A stretch of 64,000 bases of DNA, from positions 186,001 through 250,000 of the forward strand of contig NZ_FMYK01000001.1 of assembly GCF_900096915.1 (NCBI RefSeq). The letters are read 5' to 3'. The stretch is from Acinetobacter marinus. GTDB taxonomy: Bacteria > Pseudomonadota > Gammaproteobacteria > Pseudomonadales > Moraxellaceae. Positions 31,958-40,595 of the stretch are shown here, in pieces. The translations under genes and the position numbers were made by a program. Within the stretch, counting starts at the first letter, position 1. Each line of letters starts with the position of its first letter. The notes under the pieces are model-generated. The model saw nothing but the letters and a program-made list of their open reading frames with translations. It ran no database searches and had not been told where the DNA came from.

Positions 31958-32581
31958 ATGCAAGACGATATTACAGGTTGGAATGACTGGAATGATGCTT
32001 TTAACGGCATCGAAGAGTTATCAAGTCCGAGTGAGTTACATGGTATCTTGACAGGTATTGTTTGTGTAACCCAAGCGCCGACATTGGAAGAGTGGCAAGC
32101 GATCTTGGATAGCTTGCAAGTGCCTGAATTATCTACAGAGGCTTTACAGCTTTTAACCGATGAAGCCGAGGATATTGCCGCATCTTTACATGATGATGAA
32201 TTGGATTATTTGCCGATGTTGCCTGATGATCAACATACGTTGAATGAGCGTGTTGATGCGCTGGCGGATTGGTGTGCGGGTGTGGTACTCGGTTTTGGGC
32301 TGGCATCGGGTCATATTCGTAGTGATGAAGCCGAATGGATTGAGCATTTGCAAGATGTGGCATCGGTGGAATTTGAAGCAGATGATGACGATGAAGAGGG
32401 CGAGCTGAGTTATAACGAACTGTATGAGTTTGTCCGTTTAATTCCAGTGAGCTTGTCTACAGGGCGTAAAAAAGTCGATGTGGCAGAGACTGCGTTGCTC
32501 AAAGGCTCACACCTGAAAGCCTCTCAGAGTAAAACCTCGTCAAATGTGGTGGAAATGTTTACCCCGCATCGCCCAAGTTGA
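31958..32581 (+). CDS. UPF0149 (YgfB/YecA) family protein
   Basis: This 207-residue protein carries the UPF0149 pattern: an N-terminal ELHGILTGIVCV helix near residue 27, then WCAGVVLGFGLASG near residue 110, an acidic loop (EADDDDEEGE), and YNELYEFVRLIPVSL. In E. coli and Pseudomonas this gene sits directly before pepP, as here, and divergent from zapA. The family has been linked to beta-lactam resistance control in Pseudomonas (YgfB), which may not apply here. A C-terminal extension of about 40 residues is longer than usual. GGAAAG precedes the ATG. Confidence 0.88.
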   Translation: MQDDITGWNDWNDAFNGIEELSSPSELHGILTGIVCVTQAPTLEEWQAILDSLQVPELSTEALQLLTDEAEDIAASLHDDELDYLPMLPDDQHTLNERVDALADWCAGVVLGFGLASGHIRSDEAEWIEHLQDVASVEFEADDDDEEGELSYNELYEFVRLIPVSLSTGRKKVDVAETALLKGSHLKASQSKTSSNVVEMFTPHRPS

Positions 32582-32680
32582 ACTATAGTAAAGTCATAGA
32601 AAAATTCATCCTCCTCCTTGCGAAACTTTGTTTCTGACCTTTGAAAAGGGAGGGTGTCTTGATAATTGAAAAGGTATGTT

Positions 32681-34009
32681 ATGTCTAGTCTCGATCAATC
32701 CGTTTTTGCCTCACGTCGTACCAAACTTGCTCAAGCGATGGGTGCCAATGCCATTGCCATTATCGCTACACGTGAGGAAATGTATCGCAATCGAGATGCA
32801 GATTATAAATACCGTCCAGACAGTAGTTTTTACTATTTGACAGGATTTGCTGAGCCTGAAGCAGTAGCGGTGCTGGAAACAGATGATCAAGGTGAGCTGT
32901 GTTACACCTTATTCTGCCGTGAGCGTAATCGTGCCTTAGAAATTTGGAATGGTTATCGTGCAGGGGTTGAGGGTGCATTGGCGCAATATGGTGCAGATCA
33001 AGCCTTTGTCATTGAAGACTTGGACGATGAAATTATTTCTCTACTTGCTGGCAAAGACAGACTCTTTGTTCGGTTTGGTCAGACTAAGAAGTTCGATGTA
33101 CGTGTTGGTGAGTGGTGTCATGCGGTTCAACTCAAACAACGTCAAGGTGATCGAGCACCACAACATTTGATTCAACTTGATGGCTTACTCGATGAGATGC
33201 GTTTGATCAAATCCGCTGATGAACTGGCATTAATGCAAATGGCTGGGAAAATCAGTGCAGAAGCGCATACCCGTGCCATGCAAAAAGTCCGACCTGAGAT
33301 GATGGAATATGCGCTGGAAGCCGAGCTGAATTACATCTTCGGACAATATAGTACTGTGCCTGCATACAATACCATCGTCGGCGGTGGTGCCAATGGTTGT
33401 ATTTTGCATTATGTCGAAAATAATCAAGCGCTTAAATCAGGCGATTTAGTACTGATCGATGCGGGCTGTGAATATCAATATTATGCTGGCGATATTACCC
33501 GTACTTTCCCAGTCAATGGCAAATTTTCGGGTGAACAAAAAGCGCTATATGAAGTGGTGTTGACAGCGCAATTGGCTGCGATTGATGCGACACGTGTTGG
33601 TAATCATTACAAACTGCCGCATGAGCAAGTGACTCGTATATTGACAGAAGGTTTGCTTGATCTTGGCTTGCTCAAAGGTGAGCTGAATGAGCTGATCGAA
33701 AAAGAAGCCTACCATCAATTCTTTATGCATGGTACAGGGCATTGGCTGGGCATGGATGTGCATGATGTTGGGCAGTATAAAGTTGATGGTGAATGGCGTG
33801 CTTATCAAGAAGGTATGGTGGTCACGGTTGAGCCTGGACTCTATATTGCGCCTGACGATGAAACGGTCGATGAGAAATGGCGTGGCATCGGTATTCGTAT
33901 CGAAGATGATGTAGTGCTGACTAACGATGCACCTTTGATACTCACTAAAGATGTGGTGAAATCGATTGAGGATATTGAGCACTTAATGGCAGAAAATTGC
34001 TCATCTTGA
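32681..34009 (+). CDS. pepP: Xaa-Pro aminopeptidase P
   Basis: PepP removes an N-terminal residue preceding proline. The 442 residues have an N-terminal aminopeptidase P domain (RPDSSFYYLTGFAEPEAV) and a C-terminal pita-bread metallopeptidase. The metal ligands are visible: DAGCEYQYYAGDITRTFP (two Asp), HGTGHWLGMDVHD (His), TVEPGLYI (Glu) and RIEDDV (Glu). The catalytic dinuclear manganese site is complete. AAAGG lies 8 bases before the ATG 32681. ubiH and its partner, which commonly follow pepP, are not here. An inverted repeat CCTCCTT/AAGGGAGG lies in the 99 bases upstream. Confidence 0.95.
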   Translation: MSSLDQSVFASRRTKLAQAMGANAIAIIATREEMYRNRDADYKYRPDSSFYYLTGFAEPEAVAVLETDDQGELCYTLFCRERNRALEIWNGYRAGVEGALAQYGADQAFVIEDLDDEIISLLAGKDRLFVRFGQTKKFDVRVGEWCHAVQLKQRQGDRAPQHLIQLDGLLDEMRLIKSADELALMQMAGKISAEAHTRAMQKVRPEMMEYALEAELNYIFGQYSTVPAYNTIVGGGANGCILHYVENNQALKSGDLVLIDAGCEYQYYAGDITRTFPVNGKFSGEQKALYEVVLTAQLAAIDATRVGNHYKLPHEQVTRILTEGLLDLGLLKGELNELIEKEAYHQFFMHGTGHWLGMDVHDVGQYKVDGEWRAYQEGMVVTVEPGLYIAPDDETVDEKWRGIGIRIEDDVVLTNDAPLILTKDVVKSIEDIEHLMAENCSS

Positions 34010-34067
34010 CCGTTAATTTTTAGAAATTGCAGACGGCGCTCGGTTCATGTTTATGTAAACAGCGCCA

Positions 34068-34102
34068 TAAAAAAAGCAGTCTAGCGCTGATGTTAGACTG
34101 CT
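34068..34102 (-). terminator. Rho-independent terminator (S4 end)
   Basis: The 9-bp perfect stem AGCAGTCTA / TAGACTGCT has a 10-base loop and seven T on the minus strand. Confidence 0.88.
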
Positions 34103-34203
34103 GGATAAGCGATGGATGATTGCGCATCCGTGATAACTGTTTAATAAAAATAAAAAAATTCACGATTTGAGCTTGCTTGAGTAATTTATATCCGTTTCCG
34201 TAG
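34068..34203 (-). ncRNA. Candidate small RNA S4 (or 3' UTR RNA)
   Basis: A promoter-like TTGACG (34239-34234), 18-base spacer and TATTGT (34215-34210) lies immediately after the stop codon of the DUF2218 gene on the same strand. The transcript would begin with a TTCCG/CGGAA hairpin, continue through an AU-rich segment, form GGATG/CATCC, then the terminator. It may simply be the 3' UTR of the DUF2218 mRNA, since that gene has no nearer terminator. Unlike S1-S3 it lacks a UCUCC/CCUC loop. Confidence 0.35.
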
Positions 34204-34247
34204 CGGAATACAATATCCCAGAAGAAAAATAATCGTCAAATTTGTGA

Positions 34248-34541
34248 TTAGGCAGTCACTTTTTGCCAATTATCCGCAAATTCTTGCTTTGCCATGCGAT
34301 TTAAATGCACCAATACCACATTTTGCAGACGATCTAAGTCTTCGGCTTGCTCAGTATGTAATGTTGCGATCAATTGCGTTGCTTGAAATTCAAGTGTGGC
34401 ATGCGCCGTCTCGCTAAATGGAATGGTAGAGACATTGTCTTGCTGAGTGATTTCCATCTTGTGGCGCCAGTGGTTGACTAATTTCTTGACAATAATTTCT
34501 GCATTATCAGTCTCAATGATCAGTTGGCTGGTGTGACTCAT
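34248..34541 (-). CDS. DUF2218 domain protein
   Basis: This 97-residue protein consists of a single DUF2218-like domain: the start aligns with ADNAEIIVKKLVNHW-type openings, a central HATLEFQATQLIATL, and a closing LQNVVLVHLNRMAKQEF. The family is small, cytosolic and of unknown function, often linked with iron or siderophore genes in other bacteria; nothing of that kind is nearby. The start at 34541 is favoured because AAGGAA lies 8 bases before it. It is convergent with pepP. Confidence 0.75.
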   Translation of the reverse strand: MSHTSQLIIETDNAEIIVKKLVNHWRHKMEITQQDNVSTIPFSETAHATLEFQATQLIATLHTEQAEDLDRLQNVVLVHLNRMAKQEFADNWQKVTA

Positions 34542-34601
34542 CGGGTATTCCTTGCTTGAGTGATGTTGTGGTCTGGTGAATCTAGGGAGAATATTCAAAA
34601 A

Positions 34602-34629
34602 TAAAAAACCTCAAACCGAAGTTTGAGGT
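34602..34629 (-). terminator. Rho-independent terminator after fadE
   Basis: On the minus strand the 9-bp stem ACCTCAAAC / GTTTGAGGT with a tetraloop is followed by TTTTTTA. Confidence 0.88.
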
Positions 34630-34671
34630 GATTGGAAATGATTTCGAATAAACGCTCGGTGTTCAGATAGT

Positions 34672-37131
34672 TTACTGCGATTTTTCCAGATATGGATTAT
34701 CTAACGGTAATGTTTGGTTAATCTGCATATCAAAAATATCGGTCAGCATACTGTCAAAACGCTGTACGTTGTACTTCGCGATTTGCGTTGCCTCTTCGGC
34801 AGTGACAAAGTTTTGCGTCACGGCGTCATCTAAGTGCTCTTGGAATGTCAAACCTTGGAACTGACCTTTACTTTCAGCACGTTTGAACTTCTGCCATAAC
34901 GGCTCGACTGCGAGCAACATTTGGAATGTGCTTTCCATACGACCATTGACATCTTCAGGATCGAGGCTGTAGTGCACATGTTGTTTCAGCAGATCACGGA
35001 AGCTGTTATCAGTCATGATCATTTCACCAAGTTTGCCTTTGAGCTGATCACTTGGCTTGGCAAATGGGCGACCAAATGGCATACAAATCATTTTCAATAC
35101 GAATGCAGGCAAACGCATTGGGAAATTGTCAATCAATCCATAAAATGCCTCTTGCACTTGATACAAGCTCTTGTCCAAAGTCAATTGTGCATGCAGTTGA
35201 TCGGCTTCGGTACGTTGACCATTTTCATAAAACTTCAAGATCGACGTCGCAATAAACAGATGCGAAATCATATCCGCCAAGCGACCAGACAGCATTTCCT
35301 TGCGCTTAATATCACCTGCGAGTAGACCTAAACACATATCAGCAGTGAATGCGAAATTGGCACTCAAGCGGTTGATCGACTGATAATAGCCTTCGGTAAA
35401 ATCGTCCGCAGTGGTCGGGGTATCATGGCTACCACCCGTAAACGCATAGGCAAATGAACGTGCTACACGGTTGAAGGTATAGCCCAAATGACGATACAAA
35501 ATCTTGTCAAACTCAGGCAGTGCGGTATCAGGATTTTCCGCTTGCAGTAGTTGTAGCTCATCGAAAAGATACGGATGGCTACGCATCGAACCCTGACCAA
35601 AGATCATCAATGAACGGCTCAAGATATTTGCACCTTCCACGGTGATCGATACGGGAATCGCTTGATATGCCAAACCGATAAAATTACGTGGTCCAAGCTG
35701 AATCGCTCGTCCTCCGACCACGTCCATGCCATGATTGACACTTTTACGCATGGTTTCAGTGGCATAGTATTTGGCAATCGCAGTCATCATGGCAGGCTTA
35801 CCACCTTGATTTAGACCACAGGTCACCATATAGCGAAACGCTTCGAGCATATAGGCATCGCTAGCAATATCCGAAGTGGCTTCTTGAACCCCTTCAAAAT
35901 GACCCACTGAGAGCTTGAATTGCTCACGAATCTTGGCAAATGCACCGACATTCAGGTACATCATTTCACCTGCGCCAGTAGACAGGGCAGGCAGAGAAAT
36001 ACCACGACCCACGCTTAAGCATTCCATCAGCATGCGCCAGCCTTTGCCCGCATTTTCCACACCACCGATGATATAGTCGAGTGGCACAAACACATCTTTG
36101 GCTTCGACTGTACCATTCATAAATGGTGAACCTGGATTATGTCGTGGCCCAACTTCAACACCTTCGTGCGATGATGGAATCAAAGCACAAGTAATGCCGT
36201 AGTCTTGCTTGTTGCTATCGCCAAGCAAGCCTTCTGGATCATAGAGCTTAAATGCCACGCCGATCACAGTTGCGATCGGTGCAAGGGTAATCCAGCGTTT
36301 AGAGAAATTCATTTTTAGACCAAGCACTTGCTGACCTTCAAACTCGCCCATGCAGACCACACCTGTATCAGGAATTGCGCCTGCATCCGAGCCTGCTTCT
36401 GGACTGGTCAAACCAAAGCATGGAATCTCAGTACCATTGGCTAGACCGGGGAGATAACGATCTTTCTGCGCTTGCGTCCCATAATGTAGTAATAACTCAC
36501 CCGGTCCCAAAGAGTTTGGCACCATGCAGCTCACCGCAGCGGTGAGTGAGCGAGTTGAAATCTTACTCATGATGCGACTTTGCGCAAATGGCGTAAACTC
36601 TTTACCACCATATTCTTTGGGGATAATTAAGCCGAGGAAGCCTTTATCTTTGATGAATTGCCATGCTTCTGGGGGTAAATCTTTGTGATGATGGTGAATC
36701 TCCCATTCATCCAGCATGTTACACAATTCTTCGACTTCATGATCAATAAATGATTGTTCTTCGGTACTGAGCTGCGGAAATGGGTATTGTTCAAAAGTTT
36801 CCCAATTCGGCGCACCCATAAACAATTCTTTTTCCCACCAACTGGTACCTGCATCTAGTGCTTCACGCTCGGTGACACTCATCGACGGCATGGCATCGGC
36901 TAGGGTTTTATAGGCAGGTTTGGTGATCAGCGACATACGCAGTGGATCAATCACCACAATGATGCTGGCGATAATCAATGGCAAGCCAAGCAGGAGCGAC
37001 CACGGTGTCCAAAATGCCAGCAGAATACTGGCGCCGATTACCATCAATGCGCCAACAGAACGGGAGAGTTGCCAAAAGAATACCGCCCAAAGGACAAAGA
37101 GCAGCATCAGAATATTCAAGATAAAAACCAT
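34672..37131 (-). CDS. fadE: Acyl-CoA dehydrogenase FadE (large, membrane-associated)
   Basis: FadE does the first step of fatty acid beta-oxidation. At 819 residues it matches the large bacterial form. Two N-terminal hydrophobic helices (about residues 3-60) precede the acyl-CoA dehydrogenase core with PKEYGGKEFTPFAQ, FGLTSPEAGSDAGAIPDTG and GAGEMMYLNVGAFAKIR. A DUF1974-type C-terminal domain follows from about residue 530 (GGSHDTPTTADDFTEGYY and on). GGAGG lies 8 bases before ATG 37131; an in-frame codon 24 bases upstream lacks a ribosome binding site. It is transcribed alone. Confidence 0.94.
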   Translation of the reverse strand: MVFILNILMLLFVLWAVFFWQLSRSVGALMVIGASILLAFWTPWSLLLGLPLIIASIIVVIDPLRMSLITKPAYKTLADAMPSMSVTEREALDAGTSWWEKELFMGAPNWETFEQYPFPQLSTEEQSFIDHEVEELCNMLDEWEIHHHHKDLPPEAWQFIKDKGFLGLIIPKEYGGKEFTPFAQSRIMSKISTRSLTAAVSCMVPNSLGPGELLLHYGTQAQKDRYLPGLANGTEIPCFGLTSPEAGSDAGAIPDTGVVCMGEFEGQQVLGLKMNFSKRWITLAPIATVIGVAFKLYDPEGLLGDSNKQDYGITCALIPSSHEGVEVGPRHNPGSPFMNGTVEAKDVFVPLDYIIGGVENAGKGWRMLMECLSVGRGISLPALSTGAGEMMYLNVGAFAKIREQFKLSVGHFEGVQEATSDIASDAYMLEAFRYMVTCGLNQGGKPAMMTAIAKYYATETMRKSVNHGMDVVGGRAIQLGPRNFIGLAYQAIPVSITVEGANILSRSLMIFGQGSMRSHPYLFDELQLLQAENPDTALPEFDKILYRHLGYTFNRVARSFAYAFTGGSHDTPTTADDFTEGYYQSINRLSANFAFTADMCLGLLAGDIKRKEMLSGRLADMISHLFIATSILKFYENGQRTEADQLHAQLTLDKSLYQVQEAFYGLIDNFPMRLPAFVLKMICMPFGRPFAKPSDQLKGKLGEMIMTDNSFRDLLKQHVHYSLDPEDVNGRMESTFQMLLAVEPLWQKFKRAESKGQFQGLTFQEHLDDAVTQNFVTAEEATQIAKYNVQRFDSMLTDIFDMQINQTLPLDNPYLEKSQ

Positions 37132-37564
37132 ACAAACGCCTCCAAAAGGAACCAATCATCAGGTCGAGCTGTATTGAAATCTTTGGGTCAAGCTGATGAA
37201 AGATTCAGTGTTTGAGAAAAGGGGCAACTGCTTTGCCAATTTATTTTTCTAAAGCGTGTGCTTGCATGGCAACCAAACGTTTTAAGGCTGGCAAATATTA
37301 AAAAATCACATGCTTTCATCAACACATGATACAACGCAGACAGCAATCAAAAATCAACTCGATAATCAATGTAATCACGTTGCTTATGCTGAGAAAACAT
37401 ACAGTGCCTTCATGATTTATAATTAAAGCAATCACAAAATATTTGTAAATGGTTGAAATGATGGCGTATTGTTTTTTTAAGTAAATATTATAATCGTTAA
37501 AAATGACGCATTCGACAATGCGCCATCGGATATGCTTTTAATGTGTGTAAGGCGTGGAATGGAT
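37132..37564. other. Gap upstream of fadE
   Basis: This 433-base stretch is AT-rich. It holds the terminator of the next gene (37497-37526) and presumably the fadE promoter, which I cannot place confidently. No open frame or repeat of note was seen. Confidence 0.5.
37497..37526 (-). terminator. Rho-independent terminator of the acyl-CoA dehydrogenase pair
   Basis: On the minus strand ATGGCGCATT and AATGCGTCAT pair with one mismatch and a 4-base loop, then TTTTTAA. Confidence 0.65.
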
Positions 37565-38785
37565 TTACTTCAATTCACTCGATGATTTACCCAATTCACG
37601 GCGGGCAATGATCAGTTGCTGAATCTGCTGAGTCCCCTCGAAAATATCAAGAATCTTCGAGTCCCGTGCCCATTTTTCTAACAACTCATCTTCACCATAG
37701 CCCAGACTTGCAGCAAGTTCGACACACTTCAAAGTAATCTCATTACCAACACGTCCTGCTTTGGCTTTGGCAATGGACGCTTCTTTGGAGTTTGGCATTT
37801 TATTATCTGCCATCCAAGTCGCTTTGAGCGTCAGCAGGCGAGCAGACTCCCATTCGGCTTCCATTCGATAGATTTGTGCTGCCAAGTTTGAAGTTTGCAA
37901 ATAGGGCGTGCTGTAGCTGTCATCGAGTTGATTTTTAAAGATTTGCTTAATGCGTTCCAATGATGCTTTGGCACAACCCACAGCCATTGCAGCCACCAGT
38001 GGACGTGTGTTGTCAAAGGTTTCCATGACACCAGCAAAGCCTTTGGAGACATCGACTTCTGCATTACCCAACAGATTCTTTGCCGGCACACGACAATTGT
38101 CGAAAATAATGGTCGCTGTATCAGAGGCCTTAATGCCCAGTTTGTGTTCCAAGCGTTCAACACGCATGCCTGCTGTGCCTTTTTCCACGACAAAAGATTT
38201 AATCGCAGCACGACCGACTTTACGATCTAGGGTTGCCCAAACTACGACACTATCGGCACGGTCGCCTGAAGTAACAAAGATTTTTTCACCATTCAAGATG
38301 TAATGATCGCCGTCTTTGCTTGCAGTGGTACGGATCGATGCTGAGTCCGAGCCACAGCTTGGCTCTGTGATCGCCATTGCCGCCCATGTATTTTTAAAGC
38401 GTTCCAGTTGTTCATCATTGGCAACCGCAGCGATTGCCGAGTTGCCTAAGCCTTGACGTGGCATAGACAGTAACAGACCTGTATCGCCATAGCACATTTC
38501 GATGATGCTGAGCGCAGTCGACATATTCGTCCCATTGCGATTGCCAAGATCCTTATGCGTCGCTTTTTGATTTTCGCCACGCTTGCCTGCGCCAGCTGCA
38601 CCCGCATTCATGCCTTCGCCACCTTCATTCATACCATCAACTAAGGATGCAAGCATGTCGAGTTCTTTTGGATAGGCGTGCTCAGCCTTGTCATATTTGC
38701 GTGAAATTGGGCGCAGTACGTTGACTGCTACTTCATGCGCTTGGGTGACGAGCATGCGGAATTTTTTTGGATTTTGTAAATTCAT
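37565..38785 (-). CDS. Acyl-CoA dehydrogenase (medium-chain type)
   Basis: This 406-residue enzyme has AITEPSCGSDSASIRTT for FAD/substrate binding, DGDHYILNGEKIFVTSGDRAD, and the catalytic glutamate in the motif FEGTQQIQQL near the C-terminus. A Gly/Asn-rich insert (MNEGGEGMNAGAAGAGKRGEN) after residue 52 is unusual and probably forms a surface loop. It is read with the acyl-CoA dehydrogenase gene 40 bases upstream as a two-gene operon. Such paired genes in Acinetobacter are usually assumed to act on fatty acids; the substrate is not known. Confidence 0.9.
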   Translation of the reverse strand: MNLQNPKKFRMLVTQAHEVAVNVLRPISRKYDKAEHAYPKELDMLASLVDGMNEGGEGMNAGAAGAGKRGENQKATHKDLGNRNGTNMSTALSIIEMCYGDTGLLLSMPRQGLGNSAIAAVANDEQLERFKNTWAAMAITEPSCGSDSASIRTTASKDGDHYILNGEKIFVTSGDRADSVVVWATLDRKVGRAAIKSFVVEKGTAGMRVERLEHKLGIKASDTATIIFDNCRVPAKNLLGNAEVDVSKGFAGVMETFDNTRPLVAAMAVGCAKASLERIKQIFKNQLDDSYSTPYLQTSNLAAQIYRMEAEWESARLLTLKATWMADNKMPNSKEASIAKAKAGRVGNEITLKCVELAASLGYGEDELLEKWARDSKILDIFEGTQQIQQLIIARRELGKSSSELK

Positions 38786-38825
38786 GGTCTTTTATTCCTT
38801 AATCATTTTCATTATTCAGTTGAAA

Positions 38826-40151
38826 TTAAGCATGTAGCCCAGACTGCATAATTGCCGTCGCCCTTAAATCACGATACCAACGCTCGACAGGATGCTCTTT
38901 GGTAAAGCCGTGACCACCTAAGATTTGTACACCATCCGTACCAATTTTCATGGATTTTTCAGCGCAAAGTAGGCGAGCGAGATAAGTTTCACGATGGAAG
39001 TCTTTGCCTGCTTCGGCAAGACTTGCAGCATTCCAAACCAACATGCGCATTGCATCAATCTCAATTGCCATATCGGCAATCATAAATGCCACACTTTGAC
39101 GATGAGAAATCGGCTCACCAAACGCAGTACGTTCATTGGCATATTGGATACAGTAGGCTTTGACCGCTTCACAGGTGCCAACCGCCATGGCACACCACAT
39201 CAGATGTCCAAAGTCTAAGAATGCTTGATAATCAAAATCCTCAGCGCTTAGACGACGAGCGGGGGTTTGATGAAAACGCAAAGTCACAGTTTCTGCTGCA
39301 CGCAGTCCCATCGCAGGACTTGGGCGCATACTGATGCTGTCATCACGTTCCACGATAAACAGCTCAGGTTTGCCTTGATACATGGCATTGACCAGTAAAA
39401 TATCGGCATATTCACCCATGACCACCATGGTCTTTTCACCACTGATTTGGAAATCTTGATCTAAGGCTTCCGCTTGTGTGGTGAGTTCAAAAGGGTTAAA
39501 TGCAGGCGTATTTTCTTGACTGGCAATGGTTGCACGAATATCGGTCTGTTCAGCGAAATCCGCCAAATATTGACTTTGAATATCAGGATTGCCCCAACGG
39601 GTAATGGCATTAATCACACTAAATGTACTGAGTAATCCTGCCGCTAAGCTAAAGTCACCCCGTGCCAAATCTTCAGCGATCAAGACATTACTCACCGCAC
39701 TTTGTTCGGTCGCAACACCGCCATATTGCTCAGGAAGTGCGTAAAAATTCAGTGCTAGCTCATCGGCTTGTTCCAGTAAATCTTTGGGGAAAATGCTTTG
39801 ATGATCCGCTTGCATTGCACTTGGGTAAATTGCATTGCTGGCAAAGCGTTGGACTGCCTCACGGAGCATGCTTTGTTCTGCGGTGAGGCTCAGATCAAAT
39901 AGGTTTTTACTTTGAGATTGCAGGCGTTGTTGCGGTTGCTTGCTGTGAGGTTTTAGAAATTTTTGGGTTTTTGATAGCGTACTAAAACTGGTACGTGATC
40001 CATGATAAAACGAGCGCTCAAGGAATTTTCGCAGTTTCAATTGATCAAGTGCATCACTTGAGGCGAGCTTGGTCATTAAAGATAAGCCAATACTTTGTGC
40101 CTTATCTAAAACACCTTTATTGCGCAACTGATTTGTTGTTTTATTCATCAT
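38826..40151 (-). CDS. Acyl-CoA dehydrogenase with N-terminal extension
   Basis: This 441-residue protein has the acyl-CoA dehydrogenase fold from about residue 85 (FDLSLTAEQSMLREAVQRFA), with YALPEQYGGVATEQSA, IASQENTPAFNPFELTT, DFQISGEKTMVVMGEYAD and ILGGHGFTKEHPVERWYRD. The usual catalytic YEGT/FEGT glutamate motif is missing from the short C-terminus, so it may form a complex with the downstream dehydrogenase, supply a structural subunit or use another base. The first ~80 residues are basic and Ser/Gln-rich. The pairing with a complete dehydrogenase 40 bases downstream supports a heteromeric enzyme, which is inference. Confidence 0.82.
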   Translation of the reverse strand: MMNKTTNQLRNKGVLDKAQSIGLSLMTKLASSDALDQLKLRKFLERSFYHGSRTSFSTLSKTQKFLKPHSKQPQQRLQSQSKNLFDLSLTAEQSMLREAVQRFASNAIYPSAMQADHQSIFPKDLLEQADELALNFYALPEQYGGVATEQSAVSNVLIAEDLARGDFSLAAGLLSTFSVINAITRWGNPDIQSQYLADFAEQTDIRATIASQENTPAFNPFELTTQAEALDQDFQISGEKTMVVMGEYADILLVNAMYQGKPELFIVERDDSISMRPSPAMGLRAAETVTLRFHQTPARRLSAEDFDYQAFLDFGHLMWCAMAVGTCEAVKAYCIQYANERTAFGEPISHRQSVAFMIADMAIEIDAMRMLVWNAASLAEAGKDFHRETYLARLLCAEKSMKIGTDGVQILGGHGFTKEHPVERWYRDLRATAIMQSGLHA

Positions 40152-40371
40152 GGTTCCTGAGATGATTTATTACACATTTCTATATATTGGCATAGATCAA
40201 TAAAAAAACTATCGCAGGGCTGACAAATTTGAGTTGGATAAAATGTCTGGAATGAGGTTGATATAAAACATTTTATTGTATTGAAATTTAATAATTATTT
40301 TTAAATTATGGTTTTATTTTTATAATTGAAATTGACTTTTTTGACATTTGAAATTGCCCAGCTATAAGATT

Positions 40372-40584
40372 TCAATACACCATTTTGGATGGATATTTTC
40401 AAAATCTGTGCGCAAGTTTTCAGCTAAATAACTGGCAGAATCTAAAACATATGGTTTGCCTTCAATACGTTTAAACACCACCCAATGCCAAAAGTATTTG
40501 CCATTTTCCTCATGATACTTTGTTGCCAATAAAGCAAGGTCGGCGAAGATTCAATAAGGTTTTGGCGAAGTCATCAATGCCCGT
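40372..40584 (-). pseudogene. Decayed C-terminal remnant of a larger gene
   Basis: On the minus strand about 54 codons ending at 40372 read cleanly (ALLATKYHEENGKYFWHWVV through DSASYLAENL to HPKWCIEIL). The HWVV-then-DS spacing is like the His/Asp end of papain-fold cysteine peptidases. Just upstream a stop codon appears, but a one-base shift restores continuity (GIDDFAKTLLN, then RADLALL). The frame ends at the 3' end of the ABC1 kinase gene and no start or N-terminal part exists. I read it as a truncated, frameshifted relic. The rest of the 444-base gap (40152-40371) is very AT-rich with no feature. Confidence 0.6.
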
Positions 40585-40595
40585 TCATCACACCA

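Noticed and set aside
32582..32680. CCTCCTT / AAGGGAGG inverted repeat before pepP
   Set aside because: It does not cover the actual ribosome binding site and has no terminator tail; recorded only in the pepP entry.
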